Shown here piece after piece: positions 48,259 through 57,466 of a stretch of DNA of 64,000 nt. The notes under the pieces are model-generated. The model ran no database searches. It was not told the origin of the DNA and was given only the letters and a program-made list of their open reading frames with translations. Position 1 is the first letter of the stretch; each line of letters opens with the position of its first letter. Both the position numbers and the translations under genes were made by a program. The stretch is from NCBI RefSeq assembly GCF_000622385.1, contig NZ_JASD01000008.1, positions 2,914,001-2,978,000 on the forward strand, read 5' to 3'. The DNA is from Sulfitobacter noctilucicola. GTDB lineage: Bacteria; Pseudomonadota; Alphaproteobacteria; Rhodobacterales; Rhodobacteraceae.

Positions 48259-48756
48259 TCAAAGCAACTCCACCACCGACCCTTCGAGCCCGATCTCCTT
48301 GCGCAACCGTGCACGCGCACGTCCCAGTCGGGACATCACCGTGCCCCTGGGAAGCCCCGTTCGATCTGCCAATACCTGCGGGCTGGTTTCTCCAGCCATG
48401 ACCAGTCGCATCAGGCGCGCCTGATCGTCGGGCAGGCGGTCGATGGCGGTTTGAAGTTCCGCGCAGGCGATGCGGGCAGGGGCCAGCGGCACGGCGATGG
48501 CCATATCTTCGGTCAACTCTTCCGTCATCCGTCTGCTGCGCCATCTTTGACGCACCAGATTGTGCAGCAACACCATCGCATACTTCTCCGGCGCATCCAC
48601 ATCGTGGCCCGTTTGCAAATGCTGAAGCATCTTCAGGCAGGCTTCCTGCGCCAGATCCTGCGCTGTGTCGTCGCTTTGGGTCAGGCGGCGGGCACGGCGG
48701 TGCAGCTTGGGTAACAGATCAGCCAGCAACTGTGGCTCCGGCAATAGCGTGTGCAT
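48259..48756 (-). CDS. small ECF-like RNA polymerase sigma factor
   Basis: The 165-residue protein has sigma region 2 (LTQSDDTAQDLAQEACLKML, with the core-binding and -10 recognition helices). Region 4 carries the helix-turn-helix SPQVLADRTGLPRGTVMSRL. ATG 48756 follows GGAGGTTAAG. Longer in-frame starts up to 48975 run into the divergent promoter region. No anti-sigma factor gene is adjacent; the divergent neighbour encodes an exported EF-hand protein, which may be its target. Regulatory signal and promoter sequence are unknown. Confidence 0.88.
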   Translation of the reverse strand: MHTLLPEPQLLADLLPKLHRRARRLTQSDDTAQDLAQEACLKMLQHLQTGHDVDAPEKYAMVLLHNLVRQRWRSRRMTEELTEDMAIAVPLAPARIACAELQTAIDRLPDDQARLMRLVMAGETSPQVLADRTGLPRGTVMSRLGRARARLRKEIGLEGSVVELL

Positions 48757-49001
48757 CTTAACCTCCATGGTGCATGTCGCCCACAGCATGACAGGTCCAC
48801 GCCATTCAACCAGTGGGGGAATTTCCGCCGATCGCAGCGGCAGGGGCTTTTTGGGCAAGGCACCGCGCATCGAGCAGGCTGCAATCGGCAGGCCCCCGCG
48901 TGTGAAAGGGCATGGCGGGATGCAAAGGCGTCCTGATGCATCTGTCTTGGGGAAGGCGGCAAAGCCTTCGATCAAATCATATCCTTAAAGGGAGTATCCA
49001 C

Positions 49002-49259
49002 ATGACCAATACATTCCGACTGACCGCCATCGCCATTACCGCACTTTGCGTGCCAGCCTTCGCCATGGGTGCAGGTGCGGCAGAAGTCGATGCAAACGGT
49101 GACGGTATCCTTAGCGTGGCAGAAGTGCAGGCGGTTTATCCTGACGTCACAGCCGAGCAATTCTCGGCAATGGACCTCAATGCAGACGGTGCTTTGGATG
49201 ATGGTGAGGTCATCGCCGCGCAGGAAGCCGGCATGATGCCCGCACCCAGCGAAGGCTGA
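49002..49259 (+). CDS. small exported EF-hand protein
   Basis: The 85-residue product has a signal peptide (about residues 1-27) and two calcium-binding loops, DANGDGILSVAE (residues 30-41) and DLNADGALDDGE (58-69). Each loop has Asp/Asn at the expected ligand positions. It is probably a periplasmic calcium-binding or sensing protein. GGGAG lies just before ATG 49002. It is divergent from the small sigma factor gene across 245 bases. Function beyond calcium binding is unknown. Confidence 0.88.
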   Translation: MTNTFRLTAIAITALCVPAFAMGAGAAEVDANGDGILSVAEVQAVYPDVTAEQFSAMDLNADGALDDGEVIAAQEAGMMPAPSEG

Positions 49260-49319
49260 TCCAACCGTCTGAGCGTGCGCGGGACTGGCAGCGGCCCCGT
49301 GGATGACGCGCAAGATAAA

Positions 49320-49345
49320 GGACCGGCAGCGAAAATTGCCGGTCC
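49320..49345. terminator. bidirectional hairpin between EF-hand gene and mttB-like gene
   Basis: A 9-bp stem GGACCGGCA / TGCCGGTCC with loop GCGAAAAT lies between two convergent genes. Only a weak T-rich tail (TGATTGTAT) follows. Confidence 0.55.
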
Positions 49346-49363
49346 TGATTGTATATCGACCCC

Positions 49364-50902
49364 TTACGCGGGCAAGTGAATGTTAAACCTCTCACGGATT
49401 GCTTTGTCCGTGACCGGATCAAACCGTGCCTGTGAGCGCTGGCTCAAGATTTCTTCCTTGCGGCGGGTGGCGTTTGGCACCAGTTCGGGCTTGCCTAATT
49501 CTTCCCACTCCTTGGGCGAAGACCGGTTACCGAGCGCGGGGTAGACGTGATCGGTTTCCATACGGCTCAGTGTCTGTTCGGTGCCCAGATAATGACCCGG
49601 ACCGCCGATGCAAACCTCGCGCATCTGGTCAAGCGCCAGCGTTTCCTCATTCACCTCGATGCCGCGTACACAACGCAGGGCCTGCCCGATCAGATCATCG
49701 CCAAGGATCAGCGATTCATGGCAAAAGCCCAACAGGGAGGCGTGCATACCTGCCGCCTCATAGACCATGTTCAAACCAGACAGCCCCGCCATCACGTTGG
49801 AGCACATCTGCTCCCATCCGGCCTGCATGTCAGGCATCTTTGCATCCGCAATACCTGCCGCCGCACCACCCGGCACACCATAGAAATGGTGCATCTGTGC
49901 GCAGCCCGCTGTCAGCAGCGCCTGTTCGCCCGATCCGCCGGTCATCGCACCGGATCGCAGGTCCAGCCCGAAGGGCCACGTGCCAAAGACCGCCGGATGC
50001 CCCGGTTTCACTGCGTTGACGTAGACCAGACCGGCCAGACATTCGGCGACGGCCTGTACAATCGCGCCTGCCACGGTAGAGGGGGCTGTGGCACCGGCCA
50101 TGCCCGCGCTCAACAGCAGCACCGGCATACCGCCCTCGATACAAGCCTCCATCACCTGACAGCTTTCGGTGGCGAATTTCATCGGCGGGACAACAAAGCA
50201 GTTCGAATTCAGCACGAAGGGACGTTCGCGCCATTTGTCTTCGCCGCCTGCGATCATGTGCAACATCTCAAGGGCGTCTTTGACATAAGCCGGATCGGTA
50301 AAGGACGTGCCCACATGTTTGGTCGTGCCAGAGCAGCAGGCGTAGATGGTGTTGATGTCCATTTCGGCATTGTCGGTGATGTCACGGCACACCATAGGGC
50401 GTTGCAGAAAGTGAATGTTGTCCAGAACATCGGTGATCCGTGCTGCATCATGCAGGTCCTGCACGCCACATTCGCGGTAATTGTTGCCGGCGACATCCAC
50501 CAGATGCACAGCGGCACCGGCGGTGCCATAGTGCACGCGGTTGCCTGATAGCTGCAGATCACGCGCGGGGTCACGGGCAAACAACGTGACACTACGGTTG
50601 GCCTTGGCCAGCGTATCCTCAACCAACGCGCGGGGAAAACGGATGCGTCCGTCATCGCCAAGGAGTGCACCGCCACCTGTCAGATATGCCACGCCCGAGG
50701 GGGGCGCGTCACACAGCCCTATGGTTTCCAGCGCGTCCAGTGCGGCAGTGTGGATCGCTTGCATGTCCGCATCAGAGAGCGGGCGGTACTGTCCGCCCTC
50801 CATGCCGGGGCGGATGGGCCGCATGTGCGCGGCCAATGGTGCAGCGCGCGCGGCACGGCGGGCCGCACGGCCGCCGCTACGAAGAGGTGTTTGATCTGTC
50901 AT
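49364..50902 (-). CDS. trimethylamine methyltransferase family protein (MttB-like, non-pyrrolysine)
   Basis: The 512-residue protein belongs to the MttB family that transfers a methyl group from quaternary or tertiary amines to a corrinoid protein. Recognisable parts are LDALETIGLCDAPPSG, HVGTSFTDPAYV, and GIADAKMPDMQAGWEQM. The frame has no in-frame amber codon, so pyrrolysine is not used. Non-pyrrolysine members include glycine betaine methyltransferases, and marine Rhodobacterales carry several. No corrinoid protein gene lies beside it. A small ORF with a strong ribosome binding site ends 37 bases upstream. The substrate is not predictable. Confidence 0.9.
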   Translation of the reverse strand: MTDQTPLRSGGRAARRAARAAPLAAHMRPIRPGMEGGQYRPLSDADMQAIHTAALDALETIGLCDAPPSGVAYLTGGGALLGDDGRIRFPRALVEDTLAKANRSVTLFARDPARDLQLSGNRVHYGTAGAAVHLVDVAGNNYRECGVQDLHDAARITDVLDNIHFLQRPMVCRDITDNAEMDINTIYACCSGTTKHVGTSFTDPAYVKDALEMLHMIAGGEDKWRERPFVLNSNCFVVPPMKFATESCQVMEACIEGGMPVLLLSAGMAGATAPSTVAGAIVQAVAECLAGLVYVNAVKPGHPAVFGTWPFGLDLRSGAMTGGSGEQALLTAGCAQMHHFYGVPGGAAAGIADAKMPDMQAGWEQMCSNVMAGLSGLNMVYEAAGMHASLLGFCHESLILGDDLIGQALRCVRGIEVNEETLALDQMREVCIGGPGHYLGTEQTLSRMETDHVYPALGNRSSPKEWEELGKPELVPNATRRKEEILSQRSQARFDPVTDKAIRERFNIHLPA

Positions 50903-51346
50903 GGTAACTGTCCATTAAAGGGGAAAAGGAAAGGTGGCTTCAATCCCGTTCCGGTGCCCCTCTGGCGGCACGGCCCCGCTCGGCTCCGATGGTGCGACAG
51001 ACGCGGATGATGATGCATAGGTCAGATGTCATAGCGCGCTCCTCACAGATAAATCTGCAAAGTCGCGCGCGGCCATTCTGTCCCGTTTACGCCACGCAGG
51101 CCTGTTTGCGACCCATGCAACTGCAGCATTCCGTCGATCGGTTCCCGCTTAATCCGGTAACATCTCTGCGATGCGCTGGTTTTGGCTGACCGGATTGGTC
51201 CGAATTTGCAACTAACCGCCCACTTCAAAATGATATCCGGGCACCTCTGGAACTTTTTGCACTGCAGCAACATTTCCTTCCTGATCCCACCGCAAAGCGT
51301 GGGGTGTCGCGCAAAAGCGCGGCAAATGTTTAAAGGAGCAGACCAG
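50903..51346. other. divergent upstream region of mttB-like and beta-barrel genes
   Basis: About 440 bases hold the possible leader-peptide ORF at 50940-51032 and the promoters of two divergent genes. I see no riboswitch that I can name; no SAM-II, SAM/SAH or cobalamin signature stood out. The plus-strand part before 51347 ends in AAAGGAG, the ribosome binding site of the beta-barrel gene. Confidence 0.4.
50940..51032 (-). CDS. possible 30-aa leader peptide upstream of mttB-like gene
   Basis: The frame begins ATG at 51032 after GAGGAGCGCGCT, a near-perfect ribosome binding site at good spacing. It encodes 30 residues starting MTSDLCIIIRVCRTIGAERG and ending PERD. It stops 37 bases before the methyltransferase ATG. 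Such placement suits a translated leader or an unannotated small protein. It could also be a chance frame; no family is known to me. Confidence 0.45.
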   Translation of the reverse strand: MTSDLCIIIRVCRTIGAERGRAARGAPERD

Positions 51347-51943
51347 ATGAAACGCTTTACCAAATACGCACTTCCCGCAGCCATCGGCGCATTCGCAATC
51401 GGCAGCTACGCCCAGGCGGGTAGCCTTGAGCAGACCACAGCTGACCCACAAGTGATTTCACCACCCGTATTGCCGGTAGCCCCTGCCAGCGACTGGACCG
51501 GCTTCTACACCGGTCTTCAGCTGGGGTATGCTGATATGGACGGTATCGACCCGCTGGATGGCCACAACGAAACATACGGTTTCCACGCCGGTTACGACTA
51601 TGATTTCGGTGACTTCGTACTTGGCGGCGAATTGGATTACGACAAGACGGATGTTGATCTCGGTGGCGCTGCAAACGTCGATTCTGTGGCCCGCGTTAAA
51701 GTTAAAGGCGGCTATGACCTCGGCAACACACTGATCTACGCAACTGCAGGTGCCGCGCGCGCAGACACTTCCGTGGGTGACGAAACCGGCCCCTTCGCAG
51801 GTATCGGCGTCAGCTACAAAGTGACCGAACAGTACACAATCGGTGCCGAACTGCTGGAACACCGCTTTGACGACGTCGGCGGTGCGGCAGGTAACGATCT
51901 GGACGCGACTACGCTGACCGTACGCGGCTCGCTGCGCTTCTGA
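51347..51943 (+). CDS. outer-membrane beta-barrel protein
   Basis: The 198-residue protein has a signal peptide (about residues 1-24, ending SYAQAG). Alternating strands follow, with DWTGFYTGLQLGYADMDG, the outer-membrane pattern of Omp25/LomR-like alphaproteobacterial porin-fold proteins, ending in LTVRGSLRF with a terminal Phe. ATG 51347 follows AAAGGAG. It probably sits in the outer membrane as an eight-stranded barrel. No specific role can be assigned. Confidence 0.88.
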   Translation: MKRFTKYALPAAIGAFAIGSYAQAGSLEQTTADPQVISPPVLPVAPASDWTGFYTGLQLGYADMDGIDPLDGHNETYGFHAGYDYDFGDFVLGGELDYDKTDVDLGGAANVDSVARVKVKGGYDLGNTLIYATAGAARADTSVGDETGPFAGIGVSYKVTEQYTIGAELLEHRFDDVGGAAGNDLDATTLTVRGSLRF

Positions 51944-51957
51944 GAACCAGACGACAA

Positions 51958-51987
51958 AAGATGCGCGTGATGGTTCACGCGCATCTT
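51958..51987. terminator. strong hairpin between convergent genes
   Basis: A 13-bp stem AAGATGCGCGTGA / TCACGCGCATCTT with a 4-base loop is followed by GTTTATT. It begins 14 bases after the beta-barrel stop and lies next to the aminotransferase stop on the other strand, so it should terminate both. Confidence 0.85.
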
Positions 51988-51989
51988 GT

Positions 51990-53168
51990 TTATTGCTTGG
52001 CGATCAGGCTTTCCGCAAAGCCGCACAGTGTCTGCAAGGATTGCTCGAACCGGCTGTCTTCAATCGTCATGGCGACGCGCAGGTGACCGCCAGCCGCCTG
52101 TCCAAAGCTCTCTCCGGGCATCACCGCGATATGATGTGCTTCCAACAGCGCATAGGCGAAATCCTCGCCGCTCATCCCGGTCGACCGCACATCCAGCATC
52201 AAATACATTGCACCATCCGCTGGCACCATGCTTACCGCATTCTGCCGCGACAGCACCTTGTGCGCAATCTCGCGCCTGCGCCGGAAGGGCTCCGCGATTT
52301 CGGCCTCGAACGTCGGCCCCAGCTCAAGCGCAAACAAGGCAGCATCCTGGATATAGCCGGGCACGCCGTAGGTAGTATGTGTGGCCAGATTGATCATGCC
52401 CTCGATCATTTCGGGCGGCCCCACGATCCAGCCAATCCGTGATCCTGTCATCGCGTGGGATTTCGACATCGAACCGACAACCAGCGTTCGCTCTGCCATG
52501 CCGGGCAGGGCGCGGGGGCTCAGATGCTCTCCTTCCCAGATTTGCGTGTCATAAACTTCGTCAGACACCAGCCAGAGGTCGTGATCGCGGCAGACCTGCG
52601 CGATCCCTTCCATGGTGGCACGGGTATAAACGACACCAGTAGGGTTGTTAGGCGAATTGACCAGAAGCGACTTTGCGCCTTGCGCCTTGGCCGCGATATC
52701 TTCTGCGCGGGGCTGAAACGCGTCCTGGGCATGGGCCTGCACGGCAACAGGATGGGCACTGACACCACGCAGCGTGCCGGGGTAGGTCGCATAGAAAGGA
52801 TCGATATAAAGGGCCGTATCACCGGGATCACAGACCGCAAAATGCGCCGCATAAAGCGCCGACTGTCCGCCGGGGGTGATCAGCACATTGTCGCGGGTGG
52901 TCGCAACGCCGCTTTGCTCTTGGACGCGGGTCGCAACAGCGTCGCGCAATGCGGGCACGCCGGGAATGGAGGCATAGCCCGTATGTCCGGCCATCGCCGC
53001 CCGGTGCATGTCTTGCAAAATGGGGGCGGCGGTGCGGATGTCATGTTCGCCGATGCTCAGCTCGGTCACAGGCGTGCCCGCAGCGATCATCTCGCGTGCC
53101 TTGTTGAACACATCCCATCCGTCTGATCCACCGCCCAAAATGTTCGTGATCCGTGTCGATGCCTGCAT
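51990..53168 (-). CDS. class I/II aminotransferase (AruH-like)
   Basis: The 392-residue PLP enzyme has NSPNNPTGVVY, SDEVYDTQIW and the cofactor lysine in SMSKSHAMTGSRIGW. The last block resembles arginine:pyruvate transaminase AruH and related enzymes. The amino-acid substrate cannot be fixed from this. It is divergent from cysS across 230 bases and not in an obvious operon. Confidence 0.88.
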   Translation of the reverse strand: MQASTRITNILGGGSDGWDVFNKAREMIAAGTPVTELSIGEHDIRTAAPILQDMHRAAMAGHTGYASIPGVPALRDAVATRVQEQSGVATTRDNVLITPGGQSALYAAHFAVCDPGDTALYIDPFYATYPGTLRGVSAHPVAVQAHAQDAFQPRAEDIAAKAQGAKSLLVNSPNNPTGVVYTRATMEGIAQVCRDHDLWLVSDEVYDTQIWEGEHLSPRALPGMAERTLVVGSMSKSHAMTGSRIGWIVGPPEMIEGMINLATHTTYGVPGYIQDAALFALELGPTFEAEIAEPFRRRREIAHKVLSRQNAVSMVPADGAMYLMLDVRSTGMSGEDFAYALLEAHHIAVMPGESFGQAAGGHLRVAMTIEDSRFEQSLQTLCGFAESLIAKQ

Positions 53169-53398
53169 GATTACCCCTTTCGCTGTTGTCGCGCAGGGGC
53201 GCAGAGGCGGTCCAGATTGTCAATCAGGTGTTGACCAAAGCACGCTTGCCGCGCTACCCCGTTCCTATGACAATGATGATGTGCATTATTACCTGCCCCA
53301 TTACCGTTTGAGATTTTTCTCGCGGGCCGTCATCCATGTCGTTTCAAATCAGACTGATATGTGGCAAGCCCGCGTGACCCGTGCGCGAGGAAGACCCC

Positions 53399-54784
53399 AT
53401 GACCGAGATCACGCTTTATAATACCAAGACACGCCGCAAAGAGCTGTTTACGCCGCTGCGCGAAGACGATGTGCGCATGTATGTCTGCGGACCAACGGTC
53501 TATGACCGCGCCCATATTGGCAACGCGCGGCCTGTAATTGTCTTTGACTTGCTCTACCGTCTGCTGCGCCACGTCTACGGGCCGGATCATGTCACATACG
53601 TGCGCAATTTCACGGATGTGGATGACAAGATCAATGCACGTGCTGCGCAAAGTGGCCGTCCGATCAGTGACATCACGGCCGAGACGGCGCAGTGGTTTCT
53701 GGACGATATGGCCGCTGTCGGTGCCTTGCAGCCTTCGATCAAGGGCGAGGCACACCAAAAAGCCATGCCCCGCGCCACGGCATATATTGATGAAATGATC
53801 GCGATGATCGAAGATCTGATCGCCAAGGACCACGCCTATGCCGCCGAAGGTCATGTGCTGTTTCGTGTGCGCTCTTATGCGCAGTATGGCGCGTTATCTG
53901 GCCGCTCGGTCGATGATATGATCGCAGGTGCGCGGGTCGAAGTGGCCCCCTACAAAGAAGACCCGATGGACTTTGTCCTGTGGAAGCCCTCAGACGCGGA
54001 AACTCCCGGTTGGGACAGCCCATGGGGCAGGGGGCGTCCGGGTTGGCACATCGAATGCTCCGCCATGGCTGAGGCGCTGCTGGGGTCCGAGTTCGACATC
54101 CACGGTGGTGGTAACGACCTGACGTTCCCGCACCACGAAAACGAAATTGCACAAAGCAAATGCGCGGGCCACGGCTTTGCCAATGTGTGGATGCACAACG
54201 AGATGTTGCAGGTCGAGGGCAAGAAGATGTCCAAGTCGCTTGGCAATTTTTTTACGGTCCGCGATCTGCTGGATCAGGGTGTGCCGGGCGAAGTGATCCG
54301 GTTTGTGTTCCTCAGCACGCATTACCGCAAGCCCATGGATTGGACCGAAAAGAAACGGGCCGAGGCGGAGAAGACCTTGCGCAAGTGGTACACGCAGGTT
54401 GCCGGTGGCGAAACGGGCCAACCGCCCGCCGAAGTGATGGCGCTGCTGGGCGATGACCTGAACACGCATGGTGTGTTGACAGAATGCCACCGCCTGAGCG
54501 CCGAAAACGATATTGCTGGCCTGCGCGCAGCGTTGAGCGTGATGGGTCTTCTGGCGGACAAGATACCGGACTGGGCTATTGAGCAGGCGTTTGATCTGAC
54601 CGACATCGAAGCATTCCTGAGCGATGCACGGGTGACGGCGATGGAGACCAAGGACTTTGCCGAAGTCGACCGGATCAAGTCTGCACTCACGGCAGTCGGG
54701 ATCGAGGTACAGATGAGCAAGGACGGCGTGAAGCTGACAGCCCCTGCGGGTTTCGACCGCTCCGATCTGGAGGGCATCCTGTGA
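53399..54784 (+). CDS. cysS: cysteinyl-tRNA synthetase
   Basis: CysS charges tRNA-Cys. The 461-residue class I enzyme carries the zinc/HIGH region [17 protein letters not shown] and the KMSKS motif [15 protein letters not shown] 53399 (MTEITLYN) follows GAGGAAG; the in-frame start 18 bases earlier is less likely. cimA follows about 80 bases downstream, after a CtrA-type site. Confidence 0.97.
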   Translation: MTEITLYNTKTRRKELFTPLREDDVRMYVCGPTVYDRAHIGNARPVIVFDLLYRLLRHVYGPDHVTYVRNFTDVDDKINARAAQSGRPISDITAETAQWFLDDMAAVGALQPSIKGEAHQKAMPRATAYIDEMIAMIEDLIAKDHAYAAEGHVLFRVRSYAQYGALSGRSVDDMIAGARVEVAPYKEDPMDFVLWKPSDAETPGWDSPWGRGRPGWHIECSAMAEALLGSEFDIHGGGNDLTFPHHENEIAQSKCAGHGFANVWMHNEMLQVEGKKMSKSLGNFFTVRDLLDQGVPGEVIRFVFLSTHYRKPMDWTEKKRAEAEKTLRKWYTQVAGGETGQPPAEVMALLGDDLNTHGVLTECHRLSAENDIAGLRAALSVMGLLADKIPDWAIEQAFDLTDIEAFLSDARVTAMETKDFAEVDRIKSALTAVGIEVQMSKDGVKLTAPAGFDRSDLEGIL

Positions 54785-54811
54785 AAAACGGTTCTGGCAC
54801 CGGAAAATCCG

Positions 54812-54829
54812 TTAACCATTTGTTAACGC
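54812..54829 (+). promoter_or_regulatory. perfect CtrA-type site upstream of cimA
   Basis: TTAACCATTTGTTAACGC is an exact TTAA-N7-TTAAC match, in the 82-base gap between cysS and cimA and 39 bases from the chosen cimA ATG. Both halves include the extended CtrA preference (TTAACCAT in the first). Binding is inferred from the motif. Confidence 0.6.
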
Positions 54830-54866
54830 TAATGTTTCGCGCGCGAAACAACCTTGGGGTGTGCGT

Positions 54867-56489
54867 ATGACCGAGCGTCTCACCATATACGACACGACCT
54901 TGCGCGACGGACAGCAAACGCAAGGCGTTCAGTTTTCTACCGAGGAGAAGCAGCAGATCGCGCACGCGCTTGATGCGCTTGGCGTGGATTACATCGAAGG
55001 CGGCTGGCCGGGGGCGAACCCCACGGATAACGCTTTCTTTGAAGCTGCTCCCCAAACAACCGCGCGGCTCACTGCTTTCGGAATGACCAAACGTCCCGGC
55101 ATCTCGGCGCAGAACGATGATGTGCTCGCGGCGGTCCTGAACGCTGGCACTAAATCCGTTTGTATCGTGGGCAAGACCCACGAGTTTCACGTCACCAAGG
55201 CGCTTGGCATCACGCTCGACGAAAACCTGACCCTGCTGCGCGAAAGCATCGCCCATCTTGTCGCCTCCGGCCGCGAGGCGCTGTTTGACGCTGAACATTT
55301 TTTTGACGGCTACAAGGCCAATCCCGACTACGCGCTTTCTTGTCTGAAGACTGTGCTTGAGGCGGGCGCGCGCTGGATCGTTATTTGCGACACCAATGGC
55401 GGCACCCTGCCTGCCGAAGTGGGGCGGATCACGGCCGAAGTGATTGCCGCAGGCATCCCCGGCGATCATCTGGGCATCCATACCCATGACGACACCGAAA
55501 ATGCGGTTGCCTGCACACTGGCCGCTGTCGATGCAGGCGCGCGGCAAATTCAGGGCACACTCAACGGTCTGGGCGAGCGTTGCGGAAACGCCAATCTGAC
55601 AACGCTTATCCCGATCCTGCTGCTGAAAGAACCCTATGCCAGCCGCTTTGAGACTGGCATCACGACCAAAGCGCTCAGCGGCCTGACGCGTACCAGTCGG
55701 ATGCTGGATGAAATCCTGAACCGCGTGCCGCACAAGCAGGCCGGATTTGTGGGGGCATCGGCCTTTGCGCACAAGGCGGGCCTGCATGCGAGCGCCATCG
55801 CCAAAGACCCGACAACCTATGAGCATATCGACCCCGCACTTGTCGGAAATGCCCGCATCATTCCGATGTCAAATCAGGCGGGACAGTCCAATCTGCGCAA
55901 ACGCCTGACCGAAGCGGGACTACACGTGGACAAAGGCGATCCGGCGCTGGGGCGCATCCTTGAGGCCGTGAAAGCGCGCGAGGCCGAAGGCTATGCCTAT
56001 GACACGGCACAGGCCAGTTTCGAATTGCTCGCGCGTGAGGCGCTGGGTCAGATGCCCGAGCTTTTTGAGGTCAAACGCTACCGCGTGACCGTCGAGCGGC
56101 GCAAAAACAAGTATGACAAGATGGTCAGCTTGTCAGAGGCTGTGGTTGTCGTGAAGGTGGATGGCGAAAAACGCCAGTCCGTCAGCGAAAGCATGGATGA
56201 GGTGGGCAGTGACCGTGGACCGGTGAACGCGCTCGCCAAAGCTTTGGCCAAGGACCTCGGGCAATATTCTTCGATGATCGAAGACATGCGTCTGGTTGAT
56301 TTCAAAGTGCGGATCACACAAGGCGGCACCGAAGCCGTGACCCGTGTCATCATCGACAGCGAAGACGGGCAGGGCAACCGCTGGTCAACCGTTGGCGTCA
56401 GCGCCAACATCGTCGATGCAAGCTTTGAGGCGCTACTGGATGCGATCCGCTGGAAGCTGGTGCGCGACCTGAAAGGGCCAAAGGGGTGA
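54867..56489 (+). CDS. cimA: (R)-citramalate synthase
   Basis: CimA condenses pyruvate and acetyl-CoA to citramalate for isoleucine synthesis from pyruvate. The 540-residue protein has the DRE-TIM start TIYDTTLRDGQQTQGV, the metal motif HTHDDTENAVA and a C-terminal regulatory domain resembling LeuA. The DTTLRDGQQT pattern and EGGWPGANPTD favour citramalate synthase over 2-isopropylmalate synthase. ATG 54867 is chosen; a GTG two codons earlier is possible. The stop overlaps the next gene's GTG by 4 bases. Confidence 0.93.
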   Translation: MTERLTIYDTTLRDGQQTQGVQFSTEEKQQIAHALDALGVDYIEGGWPGANPTDNAFFEAAPQTTARLTAFGMTKRPGISAQNDDVLAAVLNAGTKSVCIVGKTHEFHVTKALGITLDENLTLLRESIAHLVASGREALFDAEHFFDGYKANPDYALSCLKTVLEAGARWIVICDTNGGTLPAEVGRITAEVIAAGIPGDHLGIHTHDDTENAVACTLAAVDAGARQIQGTLNGLGERCGNANLTTLIPILLLKEPYASRFETGITTKALSGLTRTSRMLDEILNRVPHKQAGFVGASAFAHKAGLHASAIAKDPTTYEHIDPALVGNARIIPMSNQAGQSNLRKRLTEAGLHVDKGDPALGRILEAVKAREAEGYAYDTAQASFELLAREALGQMPELFEVKRYRVTVERRKNKYDKMVSLSEAVVVVKVDGEKRQSVSESMDEVGSDRGPVNALAKALAKDLGQYSSMIEDMRLVDFKVRITQGGTEAVTRVIIDSEDGQGNRWSTVGVSANIVDASFEALLDAIRWKLVRDLKGPKG

Positions 56490-57466
56490 TCCGTAAGGTG
56501 CTGACTTTCCTGCTTATCTCTGTGGCAATCACCTTTGGGGTCGCGATTGTTCTGATCTTGTCCCAACGTCCCGCCGATTTGCCGCCGGGGGAAGGGCTTG
56601 ATTTCACGCAAGCACTGGCAGGCGGTCAGGCGACACCGCAAGAGTTGGCCAGCATTCAGATGCGCGACGGGTTTGCCGCCCAAGTGCGCCGCTATCCTTC
56701 CGCCGCCGAAGACGCGCCATTGCTGATATTGGTGCACGGGTCAGGCTGGCACGGGCTTCAGTTCGACGGCCTTGCGCGGGCGCTGAGCGATCAGGCCGAC
56801 GTGATCGTTCCTGATCTGCGCGGTCACGGACCCAAGCCCGGAAGGCGCGGCGATATCGATTATATCACACAGTTCGAGGATGATCTGGCAGACCTCATCG
56901 CAGCAACCGCCAAACCCGGTCAGAAGGTCGTTCTGGGCGGACATTCCTCTGGCGGCGGTTTGGTCGTGCGCTTCGCGGGCGGAGCTTACGGCGAACGCCT
57001 TGATGCTGCGGTGCTGATGGCCCCGTTTCTCAAATACAACGCGCCGACAACCCGTTCAAACTCGGGCGGTTGGGCACATACTCTCGTGAGGCGCATCATC
57101 GGCCTGAGTATTCTCAACACATTCCGCATCACCGCATTGAACCATCTCGAAATTATTCAGTTCCGCATGCCGCAGGCTGTGCTTGACGGACCTTTGGGTG
57201 ACACGGCGACGACCGCTTATTCCTACCGGCTCAACACGGGCTTTGCGCCGCGGGCGGACTACCTCAAGGACGTGGCAGCACTGCCTCCTTTTACCTTGAT
57301 TGTCGGCAGCGCGGATGAAGCGTTTGTTGCCGATCAGTACCAGCCGACGATGTCCGCCGTGACCGATAAAGGCACCTACATCATCGTGGACGGGGTGGGC
57401 CACCTTGCCATCGTCGACGCGACCGAAACCGAACAAGCGATACGGGAGCTGCTGAATGGCCTCTGA
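56486..57466 (+). CDS. membrane-anchored alpha/beta hydrolase
   Basis: The 326-residue protein has an N-terminal membrane helix (VLTFLLISVAITFGVAIVLIL). A typical alpha/beta hydrolase follows, with oxyanion VHGSGWHG, nucleophile elbow GGHSSGGG, and the catalytic His in DGVGHLAI. It starts with GTG inside the cimA stop (GTGA). It resembles lysophospholipase/monoacylglycerol-lipase-like enzymes, but the substrate is unknown. Confidence 0.85.
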   Translation: MIRKVLTFLLISVAITFGVAIVLILSQRPADLPPGEGLDFTQALAGGQATPQELASIQMRDGFAAQVRRYPSAAEDAPLLILVHGSGWHGLQFDGLARALSDQADVIVPDLRGHGPKPGRRGDIDYITQFEDDLADLIAATAKPGQKVVLGGHSSGGGLVVRFAGGAYGERLDAAVLMAPFLKYNAPTTRSNSGGWAHTLVRRIIGLSILNTFRITALNHLEIIQFRMPQAVLDGPLGDTATTAYSYRLNTGFAPRADYLKDVAALPPFTLIVGSADEAFVADQYQPTMSAVTDKGTYIIVDGVGHLAIVDATETEQAIRELLNGL

